Assembly (NCBI RefSeq): GCF_013416775.1 | Contig: NZ_SZVI01000009.1 | Span: 372,001 to 436,000 of the forward strand | From: Rhodoferax sp. BLA1 | Lineage (GTDB): Bacteria > Pseudomonadota > Gammaproteobacteria > Burkholderiales > Burkholderiaceae_C | Reading direction: 5' to 3' | Length of the DNA: 64,000 nucleotides | Part shown: in pieces, positions 36,825 through 45,846 of the stretch | Layout of the letters: each line of letters opens with the position of its first letter | Position numbering within the stretch: the stretch's first letter is position 1 | Program-made: the position numbers and the translations under genes | The notes under the pieces: model-generated | Told to the model about the DNA's origin: nothing | The model's input: the letters and a program-made list of their open reading frames with translations, nothing else | Database searches by the model: none

Positions 36825-38099
36825 TCAGTCCTTGGCAGTTTGGACAAGTTGCATGTGCTGCGCCAGCTTGGTCAACACCATGTCAATGTGCAGATATTGT
36901 TCTGCGTAAGCACGGGCGGCCACACCTAGACGATTGCGAAGTACCTCATCGTTCAAAAGCACTTTAATCGCCGCCAGCATCGCTGCTGCGTTCTCGGGTT
37001 GCACAACCAAACCGCACTGCGTGTCTGGCCCAGACCCGGCAACCACGCGGGAAAGTTCTGTACCTGCATGCGCGGTTGCTATCACGGGTTTGCCGCTAGC
37101 CAAAATACCTGTCAATTTACTAGGCATCACCAAATCAGCAGCATCTGCGCGTTGTGGCAGCAAATGAATGTCCGCCATGACCAACAAATCGTTTAGTCGG
37201 TCTAGTGGTTGCAGTGGCAAAAAAAACACGTTTATCAAACCAGTGCACGCCAATTGCAACGCAGACTTACCAGCACCATCACCACAAAACACAAACACAA
37301 GGGGCCTGCTGTCAGATTTAGCGAGGTCAGTTGCATGCAAACGGGCAACTTCGGCCAAGATCTCCAAACCTTGTTTGCCCCCCATGTTGCCGCTGTAAAG
37401 CGCCACCACGCAGTCTGTGGGCAAACCCAATAACACCCGATAGGGGTTGTCGCCAACGTATTTGGTCTTGGGGCGGATGGCAGCTATATCCACCCAGTTG
37501 GGTGCCAAAAACGTATGTCGTGCAGGCACACCCTTGGCCAGCAACAAATCCAGCATCCTGCTGGAAATGGTGGAAACCACGTCAAACCGCCGCATCAGCC
37601 AGCTCTCACAGCGTTCAACCACCTCGCGGATACGCTTACCACGCAGCAAGCCCATACTGAAGGCAGCGTCCACCTCAAAGTCTTGAATGTGCAGCCACGC
37701 CTTGGCCCCCGACAAACGCGCCACCACGACAGCGCAGGGCGCGCAAAACAAGGCGGGCTCTACCACCCACACCACATCAGGCCGCCAAAAAATCTGGCGC
37801 AGCATGACCGGCACGCTTGACAAGGCGAAACTGGCCAGATGCACAAGCCGACTGGCGCCACCGGGCTTGGCTGGCACCCACAGCGGACAGCGCCAGACAT
37901 CCACCCCCATAGTTTTTTCAGTTGACCATGTCCTGGCGCTGTAACCCACACTGACTGCCCACGCTGGGTAATAAGGCGGTGCAGTCACCACGCGGACCTC
38001 ATGCCCATGACTGACAAGCCACGCAGCCATTTCGCCGGTGTATTTGCCAATGCCTGTGAGTTCGGGGGAAAAGTTGATGCCGTACAGAAGAATTTTCAA
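36825..38099 (-). CDS. Glycosyltransferase family 4, WcaI-like
   Basis: 424 residues. GT-B fold: the N-terminal acceptor domain starts MKILLYGINFSPELTGIGKYTGEMAAWL with PPYYPAW, as in the colanic-acid enzyme WcaI. The C-terminal donor domain has ALYSGNMGGKQGLEIL, VFVFCGDGAGK and the family 4 glutamate region around PSKLTGILASGKPVIATAHAGTELSRVV. It adds one sugar of the EPS repeat unit on the cytoplasmic face of the membrane. The sugar is not readable from the sequence; WcaI is thought to be a fucosyltransferase. Last glycosyltransferase gene of the EPS operon. Confidence 0.88.
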   Translation of the reverse strand: MKILLYGINFSPELTGIGKYTGEMAAWLVSHGHEVRVVTAPPYYPAWAVSVGYSARTWSTEKTMGVDVWRCPLWVPAKPGGASRLVHLASFALSSVPVMLRQIFWRPDVVWVVEPALFCAPCAVVVARLSGAKAWLHIQDFEVDAAFSMGLLRGKRIREVVERCESWLMRRFDVVSTISSRMLDLLLAKGVPARHTFLAPNWVDIAAIRPKTKYVGDNPYRVLLGLPTDCVVALYSGNMGGKQGLEILAEVARLHATDLAKSDSRPLVFVFCGDGAGKSALQLACTGLINVFFLPLQPLDRLNDLLVMADIHLLPQRADAADLVMPSKLTGILASGKPVIATAHAGTELSRVVAGSGPDTQCGLVVQPENAAAMLAAIKVLLNDEVLRNRLGVAARAYAEQYLHIDMVLTKLAQHMQLVQTAKD

Positions 38100-38204
38100 G
38101 TCGCCAACCTATTTTTTAATTCGTTTCGGGAAGAAATTGAATGCTAAATCGCGTTCAAAACAACGCTCAACAGACTGTTGCACCAACAAAGAATGATGGG
38201 CAAA

Positions 38205-39242
38205 TTAGGAGGCTGCCTTTTTTTGACCCAAAAATGCAATCGAAGTCAAATTGAATTTACTAAGCAAGACATGTACAGCGATTGGGCCAGATATCCCCAT
38301 GACCATTCCAAAGAAAATATTGACTAATACATCAGTAATGCCAAGCTTGACTAACACCACCCTTACTGCCGCAAGAAAAAAAACATGGTACAAGTAAATA
38401 GAAAAAGAAAAATTACCAATGAATATCAGTATTCTATTTTGGATTCCCAAGGAATACAACATAAAACAAGAGATTAAACCAAATATCAATCCAAACAAAC
38501 TGTCTTTGCCCCAGCCACCACTTCCATATGACTCAAATTTATAGTAGGCAAAAATCAGGAATATCGCAATTGCTACAAGTTTTACGGCTCGATCGGATTT
38601 AAAGTCGTCAATTCGCAAAATGCCAAGCAACGCCCCAAAAGAGAAAAAAGGCAGCAAAAAGAAGAATCCGGAAAGAGAAAATATATTTATATCAGACGGA
38701 AGTAAAATCAGACAAATAGAACCAAAAATCATCCCTAACAAATACTGGATTAGTGGTTTCTTGACAAGAAATGATAGAAGCAAATGAAAAGAAAAAACCA
38801 GAAACATTGCTTGTAAAAACCAATAATGAAATCGACTCATCCACAACACACTGAGATAGTAATCAATGGAATCACCTGTAACACCGATATTTGCTACGCC
38901 ACTATTTTTTTGGACATAAACGAATAACGGCCCAACAAAAATCAGAGGCACAAGTAGCCGAACTACCTTGCCTTTCAGAAATGCCGACCTTTTGCCAGCG
39001 ACAATACCTCTAAAGGAAAAAACAATACCGCCAAGAAAGGCGAATAAAGGCATGCGTGTGTGTTCAAGCGTAACGTTGAATAGGTGAAAAACGTTTCCCT
39101 CATCAAGCCGAAGCCCAGAAGTTAACGGGTAGCCAATCAAATGGCCAAAAACCAATAAGAAACAAGCAAGCCCTCTCAAGGTCTCTAGATTTAAGTCGCC
39201 TTTTTTAGCTATTACAGCGTGTTGGCTTGTTGCGGTCTTCAC
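38205..39242 (-). CDS. Acyltransferase 3 family membrane protein
   Basis: 345 residues with about ten hydrophobic helices. N-terminal LRGLACFLLVFGHLIGYP carries the family histidine (FGHL), and RMPLFAFLGGIVFSFRG is the second conserved block. Such proteins put acetyl or other acyl groups on EPS or O-antigen sugars. The DNA is more AT-rich than the flanking genes. One of three members of this family in the locus. Confidence 0.87.
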   Translation of the reverse strand: MKTATSQHAVIAKKGDLNLETLRGLACFLLVFGHLIGYPLTSGLRLDEGNVFHLFNVTLEHTRMPLFAFLGGIVFSFRGIVAGKRSAFLKGKVVRLLVPLIFVGPLFVYVQKNSGVANIGVTGDSIDYYLSVLWMSRFHYWFLQAMFLVFSFHLLLSFLVKKPLIQYLLGMIFGSICLILLPSDINIFSLSGFFFLLPFFSFGALLGILRIDDFKSDRAVKLVAIAIFLIFAYYKFESYGSGGWGKDSLFGLIFGLISCFMLYSLGIQNRILIFIGNFSFSIYLYHVFFLAAVRVVLVKLGITDVLVNIFFGMVMGISGPIAVHVLLSKFNLTSIAFLGQKKAAS

Positions 39243-39265
39243 AGGGTTTCTGACATAACAAAATT

Positions 39266-40147
39266 TCAGTTACCCGTTGCGTTTTTGGCAGGTGGTCCTG
39301 CAAACGCCCGCGCGCCCATGAACTTCATCTGGTAGTCGCTAACATTGCGGTGACTCTGCGCCGACACGATGAGGTAGAAGTTCTGCAGGCGCGCCACCTC
39401 GGGCACATAGGGCGGCCCTGCTTCCAGCACCTTCTGGCCGTTGAGCCACCACCGCACCGTCAACGTCTTGGGTTCGTACGACACCCCGAACACATTGGGC
39501 TGCATACGATCTAGCGGCACCTTTGACGTCGGGTTGGGGTTCTGGATTTTTTTGTGATTGGGCCAGATGCCAGACCACGAAATGGCCGTATGGTGCCCGC
39601 CAGGTCCAAAGCCACCTTCATCAATATCCAGCTCAAACCATCGCTCAAAACCGCTCGGATCCGGATCGTAGACATCCTCCATCCGCAGGTTGTGCTCGAT
39701 CGGCATCAGCCAGACGGCCGGAAAATTGTCGCGGTCATTAGAAGAGATGGAGACCTGTGCCTCGATGTAAAACGGCCTATCCCCTTTCAGCAAAGGAAAA
39801 AAGCCCCGGTAGGAGTTCGTCTTGACCATGGCCACCAAGGCACCCCGTTTGATGATCAGGCCGTCGTCTGCCTGCGCGTAAAAGCTTGAGTCCTTGGGTT
39901 TGCCGAACCACACCCCGCTGTAATACTTCTTGCCATCGGCCTTCCCGGTGAAATCCACGTCAACAATCTGCGGACAGTCCCGGAACAAGGGTTGATCAGC
40001 GCCAACTTCGGCGGCCCCGGCCGGTATCCCGTCTAGCCGGCAGATCAGTTGATCGGCAGAATGAACAATGCCTGCCCATGACAGGCACGAGGCCGCCAGA
40101 GCAAGTTGGCAAAGGAGAACGGTGGACTTGATATGCATATGGTTCAT
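39266..40147 (-). CDS. Secreted GH16-like glycoside hydrolase or transglycosylase
   Basis: 293 residues from an ATG at 40147 whose ATGA overlaps the stop of the preceding glycosyltransferase gene. Signal peptide about 1-31 (STVLLCQLALAASCLSWAGIVHSA). A concanavalin-like beta-sandwich region follows: VDVDFTGKADGKKYYSGVWFG, GALVAMVKTNSYRGFFPL, FYIEAQVSISS, FPAVWLMP, and FELDIDEGGFG, in which E172-L-D-I-D-E177 fits the GH16 catalytic ExDxxE pattern. HTAISWSGIW and TLTVRWWLNGQKV follow. Its place inside the EPS operon suggests trimming or length control of the polymer in the periplasm, like ExoK. The first in-frame ATG of the long frame is far upstream and rejected. Confidence 0.78.
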   Translation of the reverse strand: MNHMHIKSTVLLCQLALAASCLSWAGIVHSADQLICRLDGIPAGAAEVGADQPLFRDCPQIVDVDFTGKADGKKYYSGVWFGKPKDSSFYAQADDGLIIKRGALVAMVKTNSYRGFFPLLKGDRPFYIEAQVSISSNDRDNFPAVWLMPIEHNLRMEDVYDPDPSGFERWFELDIDEGGFGPGGHHTAISWSGIWPNHKKIQNPNPTSKVPLDRMQPNVFGVSYEPKTLTVRWWLNGQKVLEAGPPYVPEVARLQNFYLIVSAQSHRNVSDYQMKFMGARAFAGPPAKNATGN

Positions 40148-41115
40148 CCCAAAGAAGTTGTGTTGCCACGGCCATCCGGGGCCGCCGTCAGCGCCACCAG
40201 CTTGTGCCCGGTGTGGCGGCTCAGCTCGGCGCATATCTCGGCCTTGTCGCTCAGGTGGGCAATGGCACGCTCCAGCTCCATAACCTTTGTGCCCACCAAA
40301 AAGCGGTACCAGTAACCTTGCAGAAAGTGGTAAACCAGCCCACTGCGGCCATCCAGAAAGCCCAACTGAAAGATATAGCGCCACAAAAAGTACAGCGTGG
40401 CGCTCAGTGTGAACGGGATGCGGTTGTACACACGCTCTTTGGCCCAGCGCTTGAATGAGGCTTGCACGGATGCGCTCCCGCTGTTCAGTGTCTCGTCCCG
40501 GGCGAACAGCTGCAAACGGTGATTGAGCACCTCAATGGCCTCACGTGTGGCGTACTTGTTGTGCTTGTCCGTGAAGTAGGTCAGATCGTTCAGATTGTGG
40601 TCGGCAAACCCGCCCTCAAACGTGACCGTGCGCCCATCGGTGACGGTGATGTGCTCGTCCATCCAGCGGTCTTCAACGCGACCTTTGCCACGCCGAAATA
40701 CACGCAGCATCAGCAGCGGGTAACGCCCACCATGCCGAACCCAGCGGTCCATGAAGATGTGCTTGCGCTTGAGATTGATGCCAGTGACTTCGTTTGGCAG
40801 CTGGGGCAGCTTCGCTGCAATTTCGCGGGACAGATCGGGCTCAATGATTTCGTCGGCGTCCAGCCGTAGCACCCAACTGGTAGCCAGCGGCGCGTTGTCC
40901 ATGGCCCATTGAAATTGCTTTGCCTGATTAACAAACGGGTGGTACAGCACTTGTGCACCGCGTTCGGTGGCGATGCGTACGGTGTCGTCCGTCGAGCCCG
41001 AATCGATTACGAAAACTTCTGTTGCAATGCCCTTAACTGAATCCATCGCACGTGCAAGGTGCATGGACTCGTTGTAGGTAAGAATGATGACGGCAAGGTC
41101 AGGTGTCATGAACAT
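40144..41115 (-). CDS. Glycosyltransferase family 2
   Basis: 323 residues. GT-A fold: VIILTYNESMHLARAMDSV, the nucleotide aspartates in VFVIDSGSTDDTVRIA, and VLRLDADEIIEPDL with the DxD-type motif. FEGGFADHNLNDLTYFTDKHNKYATREA and the amphipathic C-terminal third, with a hydrophobic stretch (TLSATLYFLWRYIFQLGFL), are typical of WaaE/KdtX-like members. It transfers a sugar to the lipid-linked repeat unit. The start overlaps the acetyltransferase gene; the stop overlaps the GH16-like gene start. Confidence 0.9.
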   Translation of the reverse strand: MFMTPDLAVIILTYNESMHLARAMDSVKGIATEVFVIDSGSTDDTVRIATERGAQVLYHPFVNQAKQFQWAMDNAPLATSWVLRLDADEIIEPDLSREIAAKLPQLPNEVTGINLKRKHIFMDRWVRHGGRYPLLMLRVFRRGKGRVEDRWMDEHITVTDGRTVTFEGGFADHNLNDLTYFTDKHNKYATREAIEVLNHRLQLFARDETLNSGSASVQASFKRWAKERVYNRIPFTLSATLYFLWRYIFQLGFLDGRSGLVYHFLQGYWYRFLVGTKVMELERAIAHLSDKAEICAELSRHTGHKLVALTAAPDGRGNTTSLG

Positions 41116-41656
41116 CTTTCATCTGGCGGGCCTTGATCAGCTTGGCCGGGTGGCCCGCCCAAACCGACCACGGCGTATTGATTGAGCGGGTGACGACCGC
41201 CCGCGCCCCGACGACGACGCCATCTGCAATGGTGACACCCGGTGCAATAAAAGCCTCAGCTGCGACCCAGCATTCGGAGCCGATGCTGATGGGCTTAAAC
41301 GTTAGCGGCATCGCCTGGTCTGAATAGTCGTGGCTGCCGGTGCACAAATAGCACCGTTGCGACACAACGCTCATGCGACGAATGCGGATCAGGGCAAAGT
41401 TGTAGAGGTCCACGGAGTGTCCTATCGCAACAAACTCGTCAAGCTCCAGGTTCCAGGGCATCAACACCTTGACGCCTGGCATCACCAGGCAGTTCTTCCC
41501 GATGCGTGCGCCGAACACTCGCAAGAAAAAGATTCGGATGAAACTGCAAGACTTCGGCAGCCAGCGCACCAGAGGTTCCGCAACAAATGTCCATAGGCCT
41601 CTGGCAATTTGGCTTTGCCAGCCCCACCGCGTTTTACTTTTGGACAAGTCAATCAT
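41099..41656 (-). CDS. WcaF-like hexapeptide O-acetyltransferase
   Basis: 185 residues from the ATG at 41656 (MIDLSKSKTRWGWQSQIARGLW), whose ATGA overlaps the previous stop. Left-handed beta-helix repeats: IGKNCLVMPGVKVLMPWNLELDEFVAIGHSVDLYN, LCTGSHDYSDQAMPL with the catalytic histidine, PISIGSECWVAAEAFIAPGVTIADGVVVGARAVVTRSI and AGHPAKLIKAR. This is the WcaF/NodL-type acetyltransferase of colanic-acid-like loci. Uses acetyl-CoA in the cytoplasm to acetylate a repeat-unit sugar. Confidence 0.9.
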   Translation of the reverse strand: MIDLSKSKTRWGWQSQIARGLWTFVAEPLVRWLPKSCSFIRIFFLRVFGARIGKNCLVMPGVKVLMPWNLELDEFVAIGHSVDLYNFALIRIRRMSVVSQRCYLCTGSHDYSDQAMPLTFKPISIGSECWVAAEAFIAPGVTIADGVVVGARAVVTRSINTPWSVWAGHPAKLIKARQMKDVHDT

Positions 41657-42402
41657 GGCGAGCCACCCGCCTTCAAGCGGTTGACCAGCTTTTTTGCCGA
41701 TGCACTTGTCAGATACAAACCTCTGATGCAAAGCCGCGCGACTAATGGCACACGAAGAATGTCGCGCTGAACCGCCCAATTTTCCGATCGTCCTTTTCCC
41801 TGCTGTTGATTTGAAACGCCACTCATGTCAAACCGGCAGATAGGCACGGACAGCCGCAAACATTTGGCCCCCCGCATGATGGTCTGGGAGGTAAATGCAT
41901 AGTCGCCCGCAATGCGAAATGCGGGTTTATACCGGACACCACCAATGAAATCCTTGCGGAAAAGCATGGATTGATGGTTGCCGAACATGCCGTAGTACAC
42001 AAACCGATGGTGTCGAGCCGTCTTGAGCTGCGTGCGGCCGTCACTGAACTCCAGCAGGCAATTGCCATAGACTAGATCGTGATGGTTGGTGAGGGCCGGT
42101 GCAACGTTCTCCAAAGTCTTGGCTGAACAGAAGCTGTCGCCGCCATTCAGAAACATCAGCCAGTCGCCTGAAGCTTTTTCCATGCCTTTGTTCATGGCAT
42201 CAAAAATGCCGTTGTCCTTCTCGCTGACCCATGAAATACGGGGGTCTTTGATGTTGTCCAAGAATTGAACAACCTCTGGCCCTGAGCCTCCGTCAATGAT
42301 CAGACATTCAAAGTCACCGAATGTCTGATCGGTGATCGACTTCAATGTCTTTTTAAGGCCAACCATATCTTTGAAAGTGATGGTGATGATGGATATTTTC
42401 AT
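41653..42402 (-). CDS. Glycosyltransferase family 2, WcaE-like
   Basis: 249 residues. ISIITITFKDMVGLKKTLKSI, FECLIIDGGSGPEVVQF, SEKDNGIFDAMNKGMEKASGDWLMFLNGGDSF and HQSMLFRK are close to the WcaE / PGL-like GT2 pattern in colanic-acid operons. Adds one sugar, possibly fucose, to the growing unit. The stop overlaps the acetyltransferase start. The preceding gene ends 80 bp upstream. Confidence 0.9.
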   Translation of the reverse strand: MKISIITITFKDMVGLKKTLKSITDQTFGDFECLIIDGGSGPEVVQFLDNIKDPRISWVSEKDNGIFDAMNKGMEKASGDWLMFLNGGDSFCSAKTLENVAPALTNHHDLVYGNCLLEFSDGRTQLKTARHHRFVYYGMFGNHQSMLFRKDFIGGVRYKPAFRIAGDYAFTSQTIMRGAKCLRLSVPICRFDMSGVSNQQQGKGRSENWAVQRDILRVPLVARLCIRGLYLTSASAKKLVNRLKAGGSP

Positions 42403-42481
42403 GGCTTGATCAAATATGTGTGATGGGCATCCTGGTGAGGATGCCGATGCTCAGCATGTTTGCATGTTCGTTTTTCGAGGA

Positions 42482-43600
42482 TCACCAACGCGTACGAGGA
42501 ACCGCATTGCCTATGGGCCGCACCATGCGACCAACCTGTGTCGGCGTCGGTGCTCGGCCGCCCAGCAGCGGTTTCAAGACCGCAGGCGCAACTGTGATGC
42601 CGATTCGAATGGCGATGACCGATGAGACCAATACCAGCAAAGGCGCGCAGATGAAATACGTCAGCACTGCGGCGGACGAGTTAGCTAACCCAGCACGCAC
42701 AAAGACCATCCACCAGACCCCCGCCGCCATCCCATGGGTGCAAAAGATAAAAAATGCCAAGGGTTCGTACCGCAAAAGAAACTCGCCGAAAGGGTGTCCG
42801 CGTAGCAGACAGGCCACATGCCAGAACACCACAGAGCTTGCCGCAAAAAGCGCCATAGCTGCTGCGCCGTAAGCAGCGGAATGGGGCAGCGAAAGACTCC
42901 AGCCAGGCGGGGCGTATCCATACATGGGAGCAACAGAGAGCACCACTAGGATGAGGGCGCTGGCAGCCACGACCGTCTTTGGCAAACCATCGGTTGGTAT
43001 GGCCACCGTACGACTCCACAGGAGACACCCCCCAAAGAAATAAAGTGGAATCCCGCTATTGATGAAAAGCGACCCATCTGCATTCAGTATGGCGTTGATG
43101 AGCAGGGCCGCTAGGGTTAACAGTGGTGCCTTGTGGACTGCCAACAGCAGCAGGGGTGACATCAAAAAGCAAACGAACACATCCCGAAGGAAATAAAGCG
43201 GCATCATGGCAGGCGCTGCACTGATGGCCAGCACCGCATTGGGCCAATCTGACGCAGTTGGAACACCGGCCAAGCCCGCCTCCAGAAACTCTTTGAAGAT
43301 GTAAATCAGGTTCCATAGAACCAGCGGCACGATCAACGAATACAGCTTGTTTTTCAGTTCGTACGAGAAGCTGCGTGCACTCATCGACTTGGCCAGCAAA
43401 TACCCTGACACCATACTGAGCAAGGGCACGCTGCCTTGGCCCAGCAGCAGTCGAAGAAAATAGATGACGCCTTCTTGGGATAGCAACGTGGTCGGCACGC
43501 CAGATGAATAAGGTTGTGCGTGGGCATACACCAGCAGCAAAATGCAAAGCACCCTGGCGAGACTTATGCATTCCGAGAGCTGTGGTTTCATCAACGGCAT
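42482..43600 (-). CDS. Acyltransferase 3 family membrane protein
   Basis: 372 residues from the ATG at 43600 (MPLMKPQLSECISLARVLCILLLVYAHAQPYSS), preceded by GAGGGAAA. ISLARVLCILLLVYAHA carries the family histidine (YAHA). LPLLSMVSGYLLAKS-like second block (VPLLSMVSGYLLAKSMSAR) follows, and about ten membrane segments. Likely modifies an EPS sugar with an acyl group. A longer frame upstream runs into the neighbouring gene and is rejected. Confidence 0.86.
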   Translation of the reverse strand: MPLMKPQLSECISLARVLCILLLVYAHAQPYSSGVPTTLLSQEGVIYFLRLLLGQGSVPLLSMVSGYLLAKSMSARSFSYELKNKLYSLIVPLVLWNLIYIFKEFLEAGLAGVPTASDWPNAVLAISAAPAMMPLYFLRDVFVCFLMSPLLLLAVHKAPLLTLAALLINAILNADGSLFINSGIPLYFFGGCLLWSRTVAIPTDGLPKTVVAASALILVVLSVAPMYGYAPPGWSLSLPHSAAYGAAAMALFAASSVVFWHVACLLRGHPFGEFLLRYEPLAFFIFCTHGMAAGVWWMVFVRAGLANSSAAVLTYFICAPLLVLVSSVIAIRIGITVAPAVLKPLLGGRAPTPTQVGRMVRPIGNAVPRTRW

Positions 43601-43628
43601 AGATTTCCCTCTTGTTTTTTGCGGGCGT

Positions 43629-44726
43629 TCAGTTGTCGAGAGCAGATTGCGCTGAAACGGATGAAAGTCGTTGAGCCTCAACCGCAAAGCGCGCAGCCGC
43701 AGCGCTCCCGCCCAGCCTGACCGACTCTTGCGCCCGCAGCGCCGCACGGTCCCAATGGAACTCGAAGCAGAAACTCCGCAGGCGCTGCAGCAATGCTTTT
43801 GCATTGCCAGCCTCAAAAACATAACCGTTGCGCCCGTTCTCGATCACGTCGCTGGCCCCGCAGCGATCACTACAGATCACCGGGGTACCGACCATCAGGG
43901 CTTCGTTAACCACTGCGCCCCAACCATCAAACTTGCTCGGTAGCACCAGCACATCGGCGGCTGCCATGGCTGCCACGATTTCTGCATTGGGCATACCTTG
44001 CGAGTAGCTCACCCGCTCAGATATGCCGAGCTGGGTCGCCAGCGCCTTAAGCCTTTGCTCTTCTTCGCCTTTACCGATGATGCGAAGACGTGCCGATGGC
44101 ACATCCAGCTGGCTGAACGCTGTCAGCAACAGATCAACCCGCTTGCGCACAATCAACTGGCCCACGTACAGAATTTCCTTATGGTCGCGCTTCACAGGTG
44201 AATGTTGAACCGGGGTGCTGTCCACCACATGCACAAAAGGCACGATACGTTCCCGCGGGTAACCACAAGCCGTGAAGAACCTGGCACCGCCATAACGACC
44301 GGAATGTCCGATGCAAAACACACCTTTCAAATGACGGCGGTAGCGCAGAGCGTCCCAGGTATAGGCCAGCCAGCGAGGGAACAACCGCAGGCCCGGTTCG
44401 TATCGGTTTTCCGTCATCAGGAAGCGTTTCACCGGGGCGCCAAAGCTGGCGTTGAAGGCGGTCTGTGGTAGCGCGAAGCCCCGCAAGCCAAAGAACACCT
44501 GCACAGACCCAGGTAGTCCGGCAAGTTCGGTAATCTCGGTCGCTGTGGGTGCAACGTACAACTTTACCTTGCCGGTGTCTGGCACCGGATAGCCCAGCAC
44601 GCGGTAGTTGCTCGGCAACTCTTCTTCTACGCACCAGTGCACTGTGTTGCCTGGGATGTTCGCTAGCTCGCGGATGTACGCGGCCTGGTGAAACATGAGG
44701 TAGGGGTGCCAAAAGACGTACTGCAT
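43629..44726 (-). CDS. Glycosyltransferase family 4
   Basis: 365 residues. GT-B enzyme: N-terminal half with FWHPYLMFHQAAYIREL and a basic, aromatic middle; donor half with ILYVGQLIVRKRVDLLLTAFSQL, LRIIGKGEEEQRLKALATQLGISERV, and ADVLVLPSKFDGWGAVVNEALMVGTPVICSD, which holds the EX7E pattern. It adds a sugar to the repeat unit; donor and acceptor unknown. Follows the acyltransferase gene at 44736 by 9 bp. Confidence 0.9.
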   Translation of the reverse strand: MQYVFWHPYLMFHQAAYIRELANIPGNTVHWCVEEELPSNYRVLGYPVPDTGKVKLYVAPTATEITELAGLPGSVQVFFGLRGFALPQTAFNASFGAPVKRFLMTENRYEPGLRLFPRWLAYTWDALRYRRHLKGVFCIGHSGRYGGARFFTACGYPRERIVPFVHVVDSTPVQHSPVKRDHKEILYVGQLIVRKRVDLLLTAFSQLDVPSARLRIIGKGEEEQRLKALATQLGISERVSYSQGMPNAEIVAAMAAADVLVLPSKFDGWGAVVNEALMVGTPVICSDRCGASDVIENGRNGYVFEAGNAKALLQRLRSFCFEFHWDRAALRAQESVRLGGSAAAARFAVEAQRLSSVSAQSALDN

Positions 44727-44735
44727 AGTCTGGGC

Positions 44736-45740
44736 TCAGCTGGCTGAGTTTGCGCGACCCAATGAGTCTGGAGGAGGAGGTACAACAAGAGCACGCAACC
44801 AATCTGCTAGCCGATGTAGGGTGAATGCAAATACGGGGATGGGCGCTAGCGCGATGACAAGCAATATCGTGTAACCGAGACCAAGATTCAGGCTTTCGAG
44901 CAAAACAAGCCAAGGGCCTTGAACCAGATAAATTTCCAGCGTCAGCCCAGATAACCAATAGACGGCGTGTCGTGCGCTGGTCTTGCTTAACAATTCCAAT
45001 ATTTTTGGGGAGCAAAAAAGATGAAACGAATAATAAATAATTGGATAAAGTAACAGGTGATTTACGAACTGAAACTCCGAAAATCCAAAACGAAAAAGGG
45101 TGAGTTTCATCACTACAAAGGCCAAGTACGACAGCAGAAACATTCCAATATTCAGGCTATTCGCTTTGGGAGTAATTCCGGATTTGGCAACAACCGACCC
45201 CATAACCGTGATACAGAAGTAATTGATGATCTTGACAAAGTTCTCACTCTCTACAGTGAACTTGCTCAAATCAAGCTGAAGATACAGATAGATATATGGG
45301 ACGATGAGTGGAGCCAGGGCAAGGATCGCGACACGGGGGCGCAACCGGGCAATGCTAAACAAGGGTATGTAGAAGAGCATGACGGCTGGAATGAACCAGA
45401 ACGGCGTTGGCCATATCAGGGACTTAAAAAAATCGAATTCCTTTTGGTAGTAAACCGAATTGGCAAGAAGCGCTGGGCCAAACATCAGTAAAACCGCTGG
45501 ATAGAGCCTGAGAATGCGTCGCTTGTAATAGTCGAGAAACGATGGTGACCGCGCTGCTGCGGCGCTCGCTGTTAGGGCGCAAGTGACGCCGAAACCCGAT
45601 AGGAAAAAAAACAAGGAGTTGCCGATCGCGCCGCCGGACGCTATCCGCGGGTCCGGGACAAAAGCGTCAAGATGCGATAAGGTGATCAACACAGTTGCGA
45701 TAAACAACATTAATCGAGTATCTACTTGTCGGTTTATCAT
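44736..45740 (-). CDS. Acyltransferase 3 family membrane protein
   Basis: 334 residues, strongly hydrophobic with about ten helices. MLFIATVLITLSHLDAFV carries the family histidine in SHLD, and GNSLFFFLSGFGVTCAL is the second conserved block. Probably O-acetylates the EPS. An AT-rich gap of 106 bp separates it from the upstream wzy-like gene. Confidence 0.84.
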   Translation of the reverse strand: MINRQVDTRLMLFIATVLITLSHLDAFVPDPRIASGGAIGNSLFFFLSGFGVTCALTASAAAARSPSFLDYYKRRILRLYPAVLLMFGPALLANSVYYQKEFDFFKSLIWPTPFWFIPAVMLFYIPLFSIARLRPRVAILALAPLIVPYIYLYLQLDLSKFTVESENFVKIINYFCITVMGSVVAKSGITPKANSLNIGMFLLSYLAFVVMKLTLFRFGFSEFQFVNHLLLYPIIYYSFHLFCSPKILELLSKTSARHAVYWLSGLTLEIYLVQGPWLVLLESLNLGLGYTILLVIALAPIPVFAFTLHRLADWLRALVVPPPPDSLGRANSAS

Positions 45741-45846
45741 ATATACTACTTATTTAATGAAATTAAATTAAATTAATGATCAGATATTCGAAATTTTTAC
45801 ATTAAATTCAATTATTATTCATGATTTAGAAATATTAATATAAAAA
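45741..45846. other. Very AT-rich intergenic gap
   Basis: A run rich in ATTAAA-type words between the Wzy-like gene and the acyltransferase gene. No gene is seen. It belongs to the low-GC part of the EPS locus. Confidence 0.6.
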
